From Marchantia polymorpha subsp. ruderalis (lineage: Eukaryota > Streptophyta > Marchantiopsida > Marchantiales > Marchantiaceae): 64,000 nt of DNA. Location: positions 5,974,501 through 6,038,500 of the forward strand of contig AP031356.1 in the NCBI GenBank assembly GCA_037833965.1, written 5' to 3'. The notes under the pieces are model-generated. The model was not told the DNA's origin. It was given only the letters and a program-made list of their open reading frames with translations, and did no database searches. Positions 37,501-50,450 of the stretch are shown one piece after another (position 1 is the first letter of the stretch; each line of letters begins with the position of its first letter). Made by a program: the position numbers and the translations under genes.

Positions 37501-40500
37501 AGACGAGTCTAATTCTGACAGAATGTCTTTGCGTGTTCTGTTTTCTGTCTCATACATCCTGTTCGCTCGCGAAGGTGCACAGCTGGGGATATATTTATGG
37601 GAAACACAAGTTCCCCGCCATTAGGCTTCCGAGTGGTCATGTCCTTCTTGTAGTTATGGACCGTTGAGTCTGCAAGGAATCTAAAGTTGTCGCAGAGGCT
37701 GAAGCTTTCATTCCCTACCAACTTGTTTGTGGGCAATTGAAGTTGGACACCCGTCAACTCTGTGCAGTATATTACTGACACAGTTCATCATCTACCCGAT
37801 GAGGATGTTTGGCAACTGGTGTATCAGCAGTGTATGTTTGACCGTCTTATATATGCAGAACCGCCCCGTTTCAGTGTCTGGAACACCAGTCTCGAAAACC
37901 TGTCAGGGCATGTAGTGTGACAGGGGCTTGCTGGATACGCTATGCTTGTGTGCAGGAAATCTAGCGAGCGTGTACTACGAGCAAGGTCAATTGGATCTTG
38001 CGATTATTCATTACAAGCAAGCGATACTTTTGGAATCGACGTTTCTCGAAGCGTATAATAATCTGGTAGACGCCTTATCTCACTCTTTCTGTTGTGGTTA
38101 TATACGCGTGCACTTCGTGTTTTTAACAATCAATTGGGGCGTTGACAATGGCAATTTTCACATACTGATCTTTTAAAAATCTTGTTCAAATATTTGTTCA
38201 AATAAATACTTCTTCGTTCATACAATGGTCTCATGAATACGTTATACGGTTGTTATCTTTACTGTGTTTACTGAAAATTGCCCGTGCCTTTCGTATCTTG
38301 CATTATCATTCTTCCGTGTTCAGCTCGTAGTAGTTTTAGGCTTGCATTTTTTTGAATCCTTAAGCTTTTTTTCCCCCAATTTCACCTTTCGATTATTCAA
38401 TGCCACGTTTTCTTTTCTTCGCTACTTGTCTCAATTATTGTTTGATAGGATCTTTGTCTCTCTTGTTCCACCTTCATTTTGCTTATGGCTTTCTGAGATG
38501 TTTAGCTCCCGTCTCTGCTCGAGTGGACATTCGAGGAGCTTTTTATGTGGTTTTTCATGTACACTATTCATTTCTGTGTTAGTATTCGTACTCACCGTTA
38601 ATTTACGCGGTTTTGCAGGGAAACGCCCTGAAGGATGCCAACCGGGTGGAAGAAGCTATCAGTTGCTACCAGGTCTATGTTCTATTTTAGGCTTGACCTC
38701 TCAAGACCAGTGATTTTCATGCCATCCGGAGTCATCTGATTATATGCTAAATGCCAGATGAGTCTAGCTGTCGACTTTGTTTGTCTGTCCTTCGAGAATA
38801 TCAAATCATCATAGTCGCCATGATTCTGAATTTGAATTAGTGTACTTAAGTGTTGTGTGTTTTATTAGTATTTTGCAAGCAGTAGATGGAGTTTTAAAAA
38901 TGATATAACGTCGTCATCCTTTGGTTGCACTCTCATGCTGTTCCATACGGTTTTCTCCTTGTATGCCAAATCCTTTTGGTCTACCGACCTCGTCTTATCT
39001 TGCTATGTAAGGTCATTAAACACAGTAGCTCAATGACGCTCTATATGCAAAATTTATTTTATTGGAAAGTTACTTGAAAACATTAAAAAACTTTGATGCT
39101 AAAAGAATGGGATGTTTTTCTTCTTAATAACTTCGAATTGTCATTCTGTCGTTTCTCGTAAGAACGAAATATGGAAGCATTACTATGCGGGTACCTTATG
39201 TGAGTTATGTGTTTATTGTATATGAATGAGGAACTCGTTCTTTTCATCTAAAATGGTATTGTTATATAATTGTATAGAATCCAACCAGTTGCTGGATTTT
39301 TTGTGTGCAGTCGTGTCTTGCATTACAAGCCAATCATCCTCAAGCTCTTACAAATCTTGGAAACATCTACATGGAGTGGTAATATACCTGCATTCTGACA
39401 ACATATACAGCCACTGGCACTTTTCCTGCTTTCCGATTTTCTTTCGTCAACTGGATTGTTGTATGACTCTGACGAAGTTGATATTGGATTTTTTTCTTTA
39501 TTATTTTTTCAGGAACCTCGTCAATACAGCTGCAAACTTTTACAAAGCAACTTTGAGTGTCACTACTGGTCTTTCTGCTCCATACAGCAATCTTGCGACC
39601 ATTTATAAACAACAGGTAAACCTCGGACAAGCGGGTGTTCAAAAATTGTTCCATAAGCTTTATATGTTCTGCATGTTTTAGAAGTTGTATAGAGGTATAC
39701 GCCCTTCTGAAAGTCGACTGTGCGAATGATGATTTGCGCTTAAGCATCTGAGCTTTGACATCTACCTACGTGTCAAGATTTACAGTCCACCTAGTTCCTT
39801 TTTCGAGCTTAGTCTCTATAATTACTAAAATGGGAGTGCTTTCCAGGGACACTACGCCGAGGCTATTGCCTGTTACAATGAAGTTATGAGGATAGATCCG
39901 ACGGCGGCAGATGGGCTTGTCAACAGAGGAAATACATTGAAAGAAATTGGCCGCGTGAGCGAAGCAATTGCAGACTACCTACGAGCTGTAACTATTCGTC
40001 CAAATATGGCTGAAGGGCACGCAAATTTGGCTTCGGCCTACAAGGATAGGTTGGTTTCGTTTAACTTTCAAAATGTACATAAGTTCTTGAGTCTGGAGGA
40101 GTGCTTGCCACTCTGCATTCCACAAGAATGATGAATTTTCTTGTATTTATTTCCCCATTTTTGCCATGTCTGTGTTGTACAACTAATAAACATTACTGAG
40201 CAAATCAGTAGTCAACTGGCCAGCTTTGGCCAACAATTATGCTGAGCTTCTTAGCAACTCATCAATCACAAAAAAGAAGAGGGGCGAAGCTATTTGCTTC
40301 ATCCCTCGGGTTACCGGGTAGCCATGACTTGTGAAAAAGGTAGATGCGATGCCATCAAATTTAGAGGCACAAGCCTCTAAGCCCTACGTTGGTGTCACAT
40401 ATTTGAATGCCAGGATTCATGCTCCAACAAGTATTACCGAACTACTCTGAGCATGTAATATTCGACGAGGTATTTACTTGATGGGACCCCATTTGAAACT

Positions 40501-43500
40501 AAACTGCTTACTGGGACCCTTTAAGTTTCGTTTTACCCGATGGGACCCCTCCGAATGTACACGTCACGCATGTTCTAGTATGGACAGACGGTGCAAGTAG
40601 TGGAACTGTGACAGCGAGACTGTGCTCGTAGTTCTCTTTGAATCGCTCAAATCTCCACTCAGTGCGATCAGACCCGGACCTTCTTCGTCCGAGACTTTCC
40701 CATTACACCAAAATTTGTAAAATCACCTGTGAATTTCCTCCAAGGATTCCACACGTCCGCTGTTGCTCATTGAGTCTAATTTCCCACACCTCAAAACCCA
40801 AAACCTCTGTGCACTTGTGACAATGTCTTTCACAGTTCATTGTTATGAGATTTGCGATCGAAGAGATTCGCTAAAGCTCGCATATGATGCGAGCTTTAGT
40901 GTACAGGAACACCTTTCAGAAGTTGGCGACGGTGTGCCGTCGGTGGGGTCCCATCGGGTAACACGAAACTTGATGGGTCTCATGAAGCAATTTAGATTCC
41001 GATGGGGTACCATCAAGTAAATACCTCGATTTTTGACATTACCTGAAATATTTTTGATGCACTCCTTCCTTCATCTGTCTGCTGCTCTGAATATTATTAC
41101 TATATTGATTATGCTGGCAATTCATGCATAAGTTTATAGCTGCAAGCTGGAGTTCTACGAAGCAAGGATTGAAAGATGCCACCTTCAGAATTTTATTACA
41201 AACTTGGTCTCTCGCCAGGAGCTTTAGAGATCATTGAGAGGCTATCAAGTATTAGTGGAGTCACCATTCACTAAAAATTTGTGCTGGTGAACAATCTTTT
41301 AGTCTTGATTTCTTGACACATACTGTACAACAGTGGGCATGTAGAGGCCGCAATAAAAAGCTACAAGCAGGCTTTGGTGCTACGGTCCGATTTTCCCGAA
41401 GCTACATGCAATCTCCTCCACACCCTTCAGGTATATGGGATTGGCTGAGGAAACTTGTCTATGTGTACGGAGAATGCTTTACAGACTATCCGATTTGAAG
41501 GGAACGCTGGGTCTCTCAGATTAGAAACTGGTCAAGTGACCTTTTCTGGGCCTTTTCCTATCAAATTATTTGTCAGTCACTGTTCGAAATGTTACTGAAT
41601 ACGAACTTTTCCACATGCGAATGTGGTGTCTTTTTACGACTTGCAGTGTGTCTGTGACTGGGAAGATCGCGATAACAAGTTTTTGGAGATTGAAGCTGTC
41701 GTTAAACGTCAAGTGAAGGTTTGCTTTGCTTTCTCCGATATCATCTATCTCTTCAGATATTTTTTAAAACGATCTTGGTCTATCTTTTGGTATTACGTCA
41801 ACTCATAAGAAATGTATCGCAGATGTGTGCACTTCCCAGTGTTCAACCTTTTCATGCGATTGCATACCCGATTGATCCTTTGCTTGCTCTCGATATCAGG
41901 TAACGTCTTCTTACATCAAATCAAAACTCCATTATTGATCAATACCCTGTACCCCGTACTGCTTTTGTATACGTTGATACTATTGAGGCCTAATGTAGAG
42001 GTTTCCTGTTCGGTTTCCTACTTGTTTGGCTTGATGGGACCTTCCCATCCTTTCTATACAAATGGCCCCTGGATACATATTTATAGATTTCATATCAGAA
42101 GCTTGGAACGCTTGGTCGATTGATTTATTTTTGGTTTGTTGTGCTTGTAGCCGTAAGTACGCAGAACACTGCTCTCTTATTGCCTCACGATTACAGCTGC
42201 AACCATTCGTCCATCCCGCCGCAGTACCCGTGAAAAAGGAAGGCGGCAGCGGGAGGCTACGTGTTGGGTATGAATCAATTCTAATTATGACTACCGATTG
42301 TTGGATGCTCTGAAGGGGATATTATAGGTGCAGCTATGAATTTTCATGAGTTAAAAATACTGGATATATTTCTTAGAGCTCTGGTAAGCAGCAAGTTAAC
42401 CTTTGTGACAAATATCCGCAGATACGTGAGCAGCGATTTCGGAAACCACCCACTTTCCCATCTTATGGGCTCCGTTTTCGGAATGCATAATCGCGAGCAT
42501 GTTGAGGTAAGGATGATCCGGACAAAACTTTCAACGTGAATTTTTTTATGAAAGGCGGAAGACCTTCGATGTTATTTCCTTTTCGGTTTTAGAGAAATCT
42601 GATATGGATTTTTATCATAACTCATTGTTGTTTTATACACCTTCTACGTGTGCAGGTATTTTGCTATGCGTTAAGCCAGAGTGATGGCAGCGAATGGAGG
42701 CAGCGCATATCTGCTGAAGCAGAACACTTTATCGATGTGTCCTCGTTGTCTTCAGATATAATAGCTAAAATGATCGCCGAAGATCATATTCAGATTCTAG
42801 TGAATCTCAATGGGTACACAAAGGTGTGTATTACCGCTTCCATCTGCAGTACTCTCTATCGAACCCTAGTACGCTGTGGTTTGGGCTCTGCATATTGTTC
42901 ATAGCTGCCGATAAACTTGAAATTAAGATTATTTTTGTGCAAATATCTATAAGGGCGTAGAGCTTTTGAGAGGAGTTTGTGCTCTATCATGTATTTCGAT
43001 TCAGGCGGCGATATAGGAATGTCAGTCTTTGTTATATTTCAATGCATTAAATGTATTAACTCCGATGGGCAATTCTTGTGTAGGGTGCCAGGAATGAAAT
43101 ATTTGCTTTACAACCAGCTCCTATTCAAGTCTCCTACATGGGATTCCCGGGAACAACTGGTGCAGACTACATCGACTACTTGGTTACAGATGAAGTATGA
43201 ACCATGGAAAATAGGCCGTGACGGATGTTGTTAGCTATGTGTTGTGCATAAGAATTCCCCTTGAAACGTGGATATTTCAGTATCTAGCTTTATGGATCTA
43301 ATAAGTTGGCCCTTTTCTCGTCTTACCAGCTCGTTTCACCCTCAAAGTACGCACACATATACTCTGAGAAGCTTGTCCACCTGCCGCACTGCTACTTTGT
43401 TAATGACTACAAGCAGGTGTGACTCTTATGTACACGCGAGGTTTTGTACATGCACTACGAATTAGGTGTAGAGACGGAATTTGTTGTTGCTCACTTGCAG

Positions 43501-45964
43501 TTTAGTAAGGGAACTTCTTGTTGTTGAGAGTTTTTGTTGATTGCAGAAAAATCGGGATGTTTTGGACCCCAGTATTCAACTGAAGCGATCAGATTATAAC
43601 CTACCGGAAGATAAATTTCTGTTTGCCTGTTTCAACCAACTGTATAAGATGGACCCAGAGATTTTTACCACATGGTATGGCTTCTCTTTTAATAAAAGCC
43701 AGTGTTATGTGCCCTCCCAGTTCTCAGCTAGGTTTCCGTGAAGAGTACTTAAGTTTTGTCTTGATATGCTTCAGAGTACCGTACACTTCTTGGAGATTCT
43801 AATTTGCCGTCCAAGAGTTTGTTATTTATATTATTGACGTGGCGTGAAGATGCAATGATTATTCATGGTACGTTTTGAATGGTGAGCTTTTACAGGTGTA
43901 ATATCTTAAAACGAGTACCCAACAGTGCTATCTGGCTTCTTCGCTTTCCAGCTGCTGGTGAAAACCGACTTCGCGCATGTGAGTAAAGCGCAGTATTTGG
44001 ACTCAAATATCAAACTTCTCCCAGTTTCTGTGTTGTGCCCTACATTGAGTACAATCTACGTATATTTATCATATAAAGTATAATGAATGTTAACACTTGT
44101 GTTACTTCCCTCGGTTGCACTTAGAATATTGCTTCAGATGGACAAGGATGAGGAGTAACTTTTTCTGATGATTAAAAGTGTAAGGACTTGGGATGGAAGC
44201 ATAGTCCGCAAATTAGAGATGGAATTACCGTCTCTGCGAAACCTATTTCAAGGTGGAAATCTTGCAAGAAAAGAAAGCTTGGACTAAAAAAGTTATCATA
44301 GCCTGAACACAGAGGAGATGACCAATATCTGTCTTGCATTTTACAGTTGCTGCAGCACAGGGCGTAAGACCAGAGCAAATCATCTTTACCGACGTAGCTG
44401 CCAAAAATGAACACATCCGCCGGAGTGAATTGGCAGACCTTTTCCTTGACACGTAAGATTCCCCTTCAGATACATGAGACATTTGAGAAGTCTTGAATTT
44501 CGTCTCGGTTCGTTTGTGTTGAAAATTTTTTGTTCCAAGTTATCAGTACGCGCAGATCTTTTCTGTTTCTCCGAATTTCAGTTTCTTCTTATTCATTGAA
44601 GTCCTTGCCACCAGAGTTACTGTTGTCTTTCTGCTAGCGCTTTTTTTTCATATCTTCTGTTTTTAAGGTTGTATTTTATAACTTGAGGTCTAGATTACCA
44701 CAATGGTCCTTCGCATATCCATGTTAGGTTCTTCAACCCGTTGGTGCATGCACTGCAATGTGTATGTCAATATTCCTGACTTGTTTGATTAGCAAATTAA
44801 ATAGCATCGCCATCATCTTAGTATCTGAATATAATAATTTTATATATCAATGTCTTACCTGCGAATGTACGCACTTTATTTATCTCAATTTTCTTACCAG
44901 TTAACATTGTGCCTACATCGTTGTTTAATTGATTTTAGTTTCATTCTTGTTAGATTTGCCCATTGTTCTGGTACGGTATATCCTCATATGGTCAGTTCTA
45001 TTTCAAATTGGAAAATGTTATTATGTCGTCCAGTGCACTCTCAGTGATTGTTCTCGATGTCTTCTTCCCCTCAAGTTTACATGACGGAGCTCTTGTACTA
45101 CTAAACACGTGCAGCAAGTTGGTTGTATATCACTCATCTGTTGGTGTCCTTCATCTTTGTGCAGTCCACTTTGCAATGCCCATACAACGGGCACAGATGT
45201 TCTTTGGGCAGGCCTTCCCATGATAACTCTTCCATTGGAGAAAATGGCCACTCGTGTGGCAATGTCGCTTTGTTATGCGGCTGGTTGTGGTGAAGATATG
45301 GTAGTGAGCAGGTATTTGACATTCGATTTCTCGGAATAGTTTTTCAGCTTCAAATTTTGGCCGAACGTTTCTGTCATGTCTAGTTATGCATCTTCATACT
45401 TCGAAGGTGTATTGCAGTTGGAAATATATTATCCATCTCAGGTTTGACGATATCCTCTTTTTTCTATTTAGTGTTTTAATGCATTCGATTGGACACCTAG
45501 TGGCTTCTCTCTTTTTTGGATAGTCTTAAGATCTTCCTTGCCTTAGTCCTCGCCCATGATGCAGAACAAGCTGTATCTTCAGATGTACTGAACTGTGTTT
45601 TTCCTCTGCCTCCAGTATGCATGAGTACGAGGAGAGGGCAGTGCGTTTGGCCGAAAACCCAACTCTTCTAAAGGAGGTTACGAACAAGCTACGAGCGAAT
45701 CGGCTAACAAGCCCCTTGTTTGATACTGCTCGTTGGGTATGTGATGATCATCTGCATGGCTAATAATGCGATGTTCTAGGCAATTTTTCCTTGTCCTCTT
45801 GCTGCAACTTGGAGAAATGAAGCTGACATGGCGATATCTACTTGCTACAGGTGCGGAATTTGGAAAGATCATACTTCAAGATGTGGCATTTGTTCTGCAA
45901 GGGCAATCATCCACAACCTTTCAAAGTGTTGGAGGATGATGTGGAGTTTCCGTACGATGGGTAA
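31574..45964 (+). CDS. SEC: O-GlcNAc transferase SECRET AGENT (SEC/OGT)
   Basis: Transfers N-acetylglucosamine from UDP-GlcNAc to Ser/Thr of nuclear and cytosolic proteins; in plants it modifies DELLA and other regulators. The 28-exon model gives 991 residues (Arabidopsis SEC about 977). Coding exons: 31574-31769, 34497-34639, 34835-34933, 35265-35315, 35424-35540, 35980-36036, 36252-36371, 36828-36890, 37269-37347, 37956-38065, 38619-38672, 39311-39378, 39513-39615, 39847-40049, 41334-41430, 41647-41718, 41823-41899, 42151-42267, 42422-42506, 42656-42823, 43084-43194, 43330-43416, 43547-43674, 43896-43978, 44347-44452, 45165-45311, 45616-45736 and 45851-45964. All phases agree. Residues about 68-515 are TPR repeats ([27 protein letters not shown], etc.). 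The GT41 domain follows, with catalytic-site GNHPLSH (His618), FNQLYK (788-793; Lys binds UDP) and the [11 protein letters not shown] block near 871-881. The metazoan intervening domain is absent, as in other plant enzymes. It is not SPINDLY, whose sequence differs. The start is the ATG whose exon joins in phase; the N-terminal 65 residues are less certain. Confidence 0.96.
32425..32472. repeat. Near-perfect hairpin in SEC intron 1
   Basis: Arms 32,425-32,443 and 32,454-32,472 are 19-bp reverse complements with one mismatch (CTCACTGCACCG... against ...CGGTGCAGTGAG) and a 10-nt loop. Weaker pairing continues outward for about 10 more bases. It lies in the 2.7-kb first intron. Confidence 0.8.
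33589..33621. repeat. C-rich tract in SEC intron 1
   Basis: Several runs of five to seven C broken by short TATCTT or TT spacers. The complementary strand fits a guanine-quadruplex pattern. Confidence 0.75.
36115..36245 (+). pseudogene. hAT transposase C-terminal scrap in SEC intron 6
   Basis: One plus-strand frame reads [15 protein letters not shown] followed by LMTPHLI. This resembles the C-terminal dimerisation block of hAT transposases (S..ERVFS.AG...T..R..L.P..V..L). It occupies most of the 215-bp intron 6 and runs up to the acceptor of exon 7. No other hAT parts are visible, so it would be a small relic. The match is short and made by eye, so chance is not excluded. Confidence 0.45.
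40466..41028. mobile_element. Non-autonomous TIR element in SEC intron 14 (hAT-like)
   Basis: A 563-bp element with inverted repeats of about 83 bp: the left end begins CGAGGTATTTACTTGATGG and the right end is its reverse complement with scattered mismatches. The arms contain repeated GATGGGACCCC words. The flanks, ATATTCGA (40,458-40,465) and ATTTTTGA (41,029-41,036), agree at 6 of 8 bases, which suggests an 8-bp target duplication and hence the hAT superfamily. No transposase is encoded. It fills about half of the 1,284-bp intron 14. A perfect 13-bp-stem hairpin lies inside at 40,871-40,899. Confidence 0.78.
40871..40899. repeat. Perfect hairpin inside the intron 14 element
   Basis: Two 13-bp arms (CTAAAGCTCGCAT and its exact reverse complement) separated by three bases. 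Confidence 0.85.
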
Positions 45965-47578
45965 TGGATATGATGGCATGTCTTGCATTTGCAGGCAGAT
46001 CTTAATTTGTGGGAGATGTAAAAGCCATCTTTTCCACAATGTTGACAAGGTCCTTACTTCACAAACTTATAATGGTAATCTTCGATCTGTCTCCACAAAA
46101 TGTGAATTCCCATATGATGCACTGTGGCGGTATTTGACTGACCTGGCCCTTGGAATGATATGTGGACATTCAGTGTTGATGGGGGTGCTGGTGGCTTGAC
46201 TAATTCTTGCCTTCATTGGCATCACAGAGTAGGAAACTTGGCCCCATCCCTCGTAAAGTAAGGGTAAGGATAGTCGGGCTCTCTCATGTGACAAACGAAC
46301 CATCGGCTGGTACAGTGGTCGTCTGCTCAAGCGTTCTGCAGGTCTGCATTCCCTTCATTAGCACAGCAGACAACGGAGAAGATAGATGGGAACCTTTGGG
46401 ATTGTTTGTTCCCCATGAGAGGTCTGCATTCAGTGGTTGCGTACCACCAGCCAGGTCCACTTTACCCTCATGGCAAGGGTTACCTTTTTACAGGCTAATA
46501 CGTTTCTTTAGCTACAATTCGAAATACATTCTTTTCTTAAGCACTCCTCTGAAGCATTCTGCTTCAGAGATAATGTCTTAAAGTTTTCGTTGCCAGCAAG
46601 GCAAGTTAGCGTGGAAAGTGAGGCGAGTTGCAAATTCGAACAAAGTAATAAAGAAATTCTCCTTCACAGGTGGATGGATTTCGGCATGTGCATCTTCATC
46701 TCCGCTCGCCCCAGGTGTGAAATGTTTCGGACGGATGTGCTGAGTTCTCTCTTCTCCGCAAATGATCTCCACCTGCCTACTGAAGATCGCTGAGACACCT
46801 TTTCCACCTACCTTTGTGACCCCTTCGCGTCTCACTCTCCATCTAGTCCCAGTCGAATTCACGCCGACTGTCCAGTGAAATGCACACGAGCTTCAAGAGC
46901 TGCTCCAGCCACGGAACTGTGCTCACCTTCTATCACAGCACTCGTGGAAGAGAACAATATTGTTGTGGCTGAACTCTACTTCCGACTTCCTGTGCTTGAC
47001 CTTGCAGAATTTACCAATATGCCAAGGACATTTGTAAAACACCACCTTTATCAGCACTCAGAGACCGGAATCCTGCAGGTGCCTACCAGTAGTGGATTGA
47101 ACTAGTGCACACGGTGTTCGGAATCAAAGAAGCAGAGACTGCATCTGAGGAGAGACAGCGGATGCAGACATAAGCGAAAGAAACACGAGGAATCGAAGGA
47201 AGCATGAAGCAGCCTGAAGCAGAGCCCGAAGGCTGGATTTACTCCCCGAAAATTTCTCCGTTCGATTTTCGAGTTTCCGATGTAGTTGGACTTCTTTCGA
47301 CGAGGTCTACATTTCCGTCGTTATGGCGATGGAGTTTGTGAAGCCAGACGCTAAATCGTTCTCACCGCACAACGAGAGAGAGACGCACGACATCAGGCCA
47401 GCAGGGTACCCTCGCCAACAGGCTACGCGACTCCAACGATGCGCATCGACAATCTCTGACCCCAAACGTTGGCCAGATCTATCACTTCCGCAGGTCATGC
47501 CAAGAAAAGCATGCAAAAATGAATCGATGTGCTTTTTTTTTAATCATCTTGGCGCAGCTATATGTTGAAAAAATATAA
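45965..47578. other. SEC 3' region and intergenic DNA
   Basis: Non-repetitive DNA of gene-like composition after the SEC stop codon, presumably containing its 3' UTR, perhaps with UTR introns. Open frames at 45,828-46,199, 46,207-46,581 and 46,875-47,105 show no recognisable domains. No poly(A) site could be assigned. Confidence 0.45.
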
Positions 47579-48730
47579 GGGGTTAGATACTCCCACCCTT
47601 CTGATTTGATTTTCCCACCCTTCACCCCTCCCCCGAGAACTTTCTATGTTTTTCCATGCCTTCCCGACATCTTTTTGATTCCCCCAATTCCTTTTACCGC
47701 CACACCATAAACATCACTTCTGGTCCACTTACTACTATGTAGATGTGTATAGTATGTTGTCGCACATCTCTATAATGTCATCACCAAGCGGTTAGATTAC
47801 GAGAAGGGTGTTAGCATCAACACAATGGTTGTTGGATACATCTAGTTCAATCAAGGATTAGAGCAAGGTTTCCATTGGTATCTGGACATCTAAGCCGTTA
47901 GATTTTGTGTTGTCTCTTCAAATGTTATATGTCACGCGCAACGACTTGGTAACCAGAGGATTCATGAACATCATTCCCGGGCCACTTACTACAATGTAGA
48001 TGTGTGTATAGTATGTTGTCATTCATCTCTATAAAATAATCACCAAGCGGTTCGATTACAAAATGGATGTTAGCATCAACAAAATGGATGTTGGATACAT
48101 CCAATTCAATCAAGGACGAAAGTAAAGTTTCCATTGGCATTTGGACATCTAAGCAGTTAGATTTTGTGTTACCTCTTCAAATTGTATGTGTCACTAGCAA
48201 TGACGTGGAAGCTAGAGGATTCAAAAATTATCAACATCAGAATCTGAGCAGACGTAACACCAACGGCAAACAGAATGCGAATGCATATTTTTTCGTCATT
48301 GATCATCGTGCTGTGAAATTGATGTACAGCCTCATGAGTCAGTGGCGGATGATTGTGCTCTCTGCATTTCACACGCAACGTCCATCTCCTAACTCTATTA
48401 CAATGATCTTACATAAGAAAGTTGTAGTCATTCAAGATTGAGATCGAAGGGCCTAGCATGTATACTCTGTTAGATCATGGCGATCGTTGCATGTATCAGA
48501 TTTGCCGCAGTGGAGCAATAAGACATCCATATTGTAATTGGACCGCTTGGTGATGATGTTATGGAGATGAACGGCAGCATGTTGTACGCACATAGCCTTC
48601 AAGACATTGACATCGCCGTAAGTGACCTTGGTAGTGGATTCATGGCGTGGCAGTACAAGGAATTGAGGGAGTCAAAAAAGTGTCGAGGAGGGTGGAAAAA
48701 GTAAATGACGAGGTGGAAATATCAACCCTC
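47579..48730. mobile_element. Long-TIR Mutator-like non-autonomous element
   Basis: The left arm (47,579 to about 47,806) and the right arm (about 48,520-48,730) are inverted copies over 200 bp or more. Shared words include TCACCAAGCGGT and CCAATTCC, and a C-rich, pyrimidine-biased outer part is common to both. The flanks AAAATATAA (47,570-47,578) and AATTTATAA (48,731-48,739) agree at 7 of 9 bases, which fits the 9-bp target duplication of Mutator-like elements. The interior contains a direct duplication of about 257 bp. I see no transposase. Copy arms are diverged, so the insertion is not recent. Confidence 0.75.
47725..48230 (+). repeat. Tandem duplication of about 257 bp inside the long-TIR element
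   Basis: Unit 1 begins at 47,725 (CCACTTACTACTATGTAG) and unit 2 at 47,982 (CCACTTACTACAATGTAG). They run in parallel through CACCAAGCGGTT, GTTAGCATCAACA, GTTGGATACATC and GACATCTAAGC, to about 48,230. Unit 1 overlaps the left inverted arm, so part of the arm has been copied inward. Confidence 0.85.
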
Positions 48731-50450
48731 AATTTATAATCATCCAATTTGAATGCTTTTTGATAACAATAGATTACTTTTTTGAATTGCAAAAATTTTA
48801 TACCTTTTTTATGGATTAGATGTGTTCTTCAATCAACATGAATTTTCACAACGATAATTAATTTTTATGTTGATTTTGTAACAAATAAAAAATTAAATTC
48901 ACAAAAAAAAAATTTTTTATACTACAATTATTGATCAAAATCTGATATAATTTTTTTTAAAACATTTATATTAATATTTGGACAAAAATTTTGTTTTTAG
49001 AGCAAAATACACACATTGAACATATATATTGGTTTTGCATCTACAAAACTTATTGAGTATTGAATTTTGTATTCCAAGTTTGAAAATCAAGTTGCTAAAG
49101 TTGTATGTTATACTTTTCATCACTATGACTTTAGTTCTACATACCCGTTAAATGAAACATAAGCATTTAAAAATAAATATGGAATTCACACAAATTATCA
49201 CTCACTGAAATAGATGCAACATTTGTTGAGAAATGTATTGATCATGAATATATATTTTTTCTAAGTGAATGAAAAAGAAAAATCATTTCATTTATCAAAA
49301 ACTCTAAAATTGTAAACTGGATTTATTTACATTCTTTACACAATTTAGTTATCATTGATACACAAATCATGGATGTTTTTATTGACATCATAAAACAAAA
49401 ATTGGTTTAGTGTAAAAAAAAAATAATGACAAACAAAAATATTTTTAAATATCACAAGAAAAATAATGTTCTTTCTAAATGCAGATCACAATTTTTTAAT
49501 TTATCTTTTAGCATTTTGGCTGCATTGATCACTCTTAACTTCATTTTTATTTTTTGATTTTGTGATTATAGATATTCATATCCTTGTTTTGTTATATATG
49601 CATACACTGAAAATAGATGAAGGTTTAAAGACAAATTATTTCAGTTTTAAGTTTAAAGGTAGGTTATGTAAATTTTAGGATTCAACATTAATTTTCATTG
49701 TCTTTTAAATGAGATTTAATATTTATTTGATGTTTGATAGGCTATATATTTACTTTTTGTGAATCTCGTTAAATTTAATTGTAGGTTGTGGTATTCTTTT
49801 AATGTTTTCGCAGTTCTCAGAGGTGCAAGTTTTTGTTATCATGTAAAGGTACTTTTCGACTTGCATTTGTAGTTTTGCCATAGTGAGGAGGTTGCGCTTT
49901 ATATTAATGCATCCGTCCATATCTCCGTTGCTCACATATAATAGTCATTCAACTAAATATGCAACCAGTTTTCACATGACCAGATTTATTTGTAGGGTTC
50001 AAATTAATTATGCATTGGAAATGCAATGTTTGAAATGTCGTGTGAAAGAACATAATTTATAAGAATAGAGTGATTCAATATGCATTATAGTCTTCTGATG
50101 TTATTATATATCGATACTTCTTTCGAGAAGGCTAATATACGACTATAGATTGTCATTATGACAAAAACTTAAAGTGCCCAACATTCATCATATTAAAATG
50201 GACGACAAGTGCAACGGTAGCAGCAAAAGTTCCGAGTATGAAGCTGATGTTTAGAGTCATAATGATTGTGACATGTTCTTGTAAGAAATATATATAAAAT
50301 CATATATGGATAGCGGTATCACATTCTTTTGTGAGTTTTATAAAACATGTTTTCATTCCTTTAGGAAAAGCAATAAAAGTGCTCATACATAAGAAAGAAA
50401 ATAGTTGATCGTTAGCTCGACGACTCCTTAGAATTTATTAACATTTGGCT
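48731..50450. other. AT-rich intergenic DNA
   Basis: Very AT-rich, no open frame of note and no recognisable motif. Probably decayed transposon DNA, by analogy with 5.5-9 kb, but nothing in it proves that. Confidence 0.45.

Noticed and set aside
46207-47105. Possible extra gene after SEC
   Set aside because: Three unrelated short frames without domains or joining splice sites; the 3' UTR and intergenic sequence explain them.
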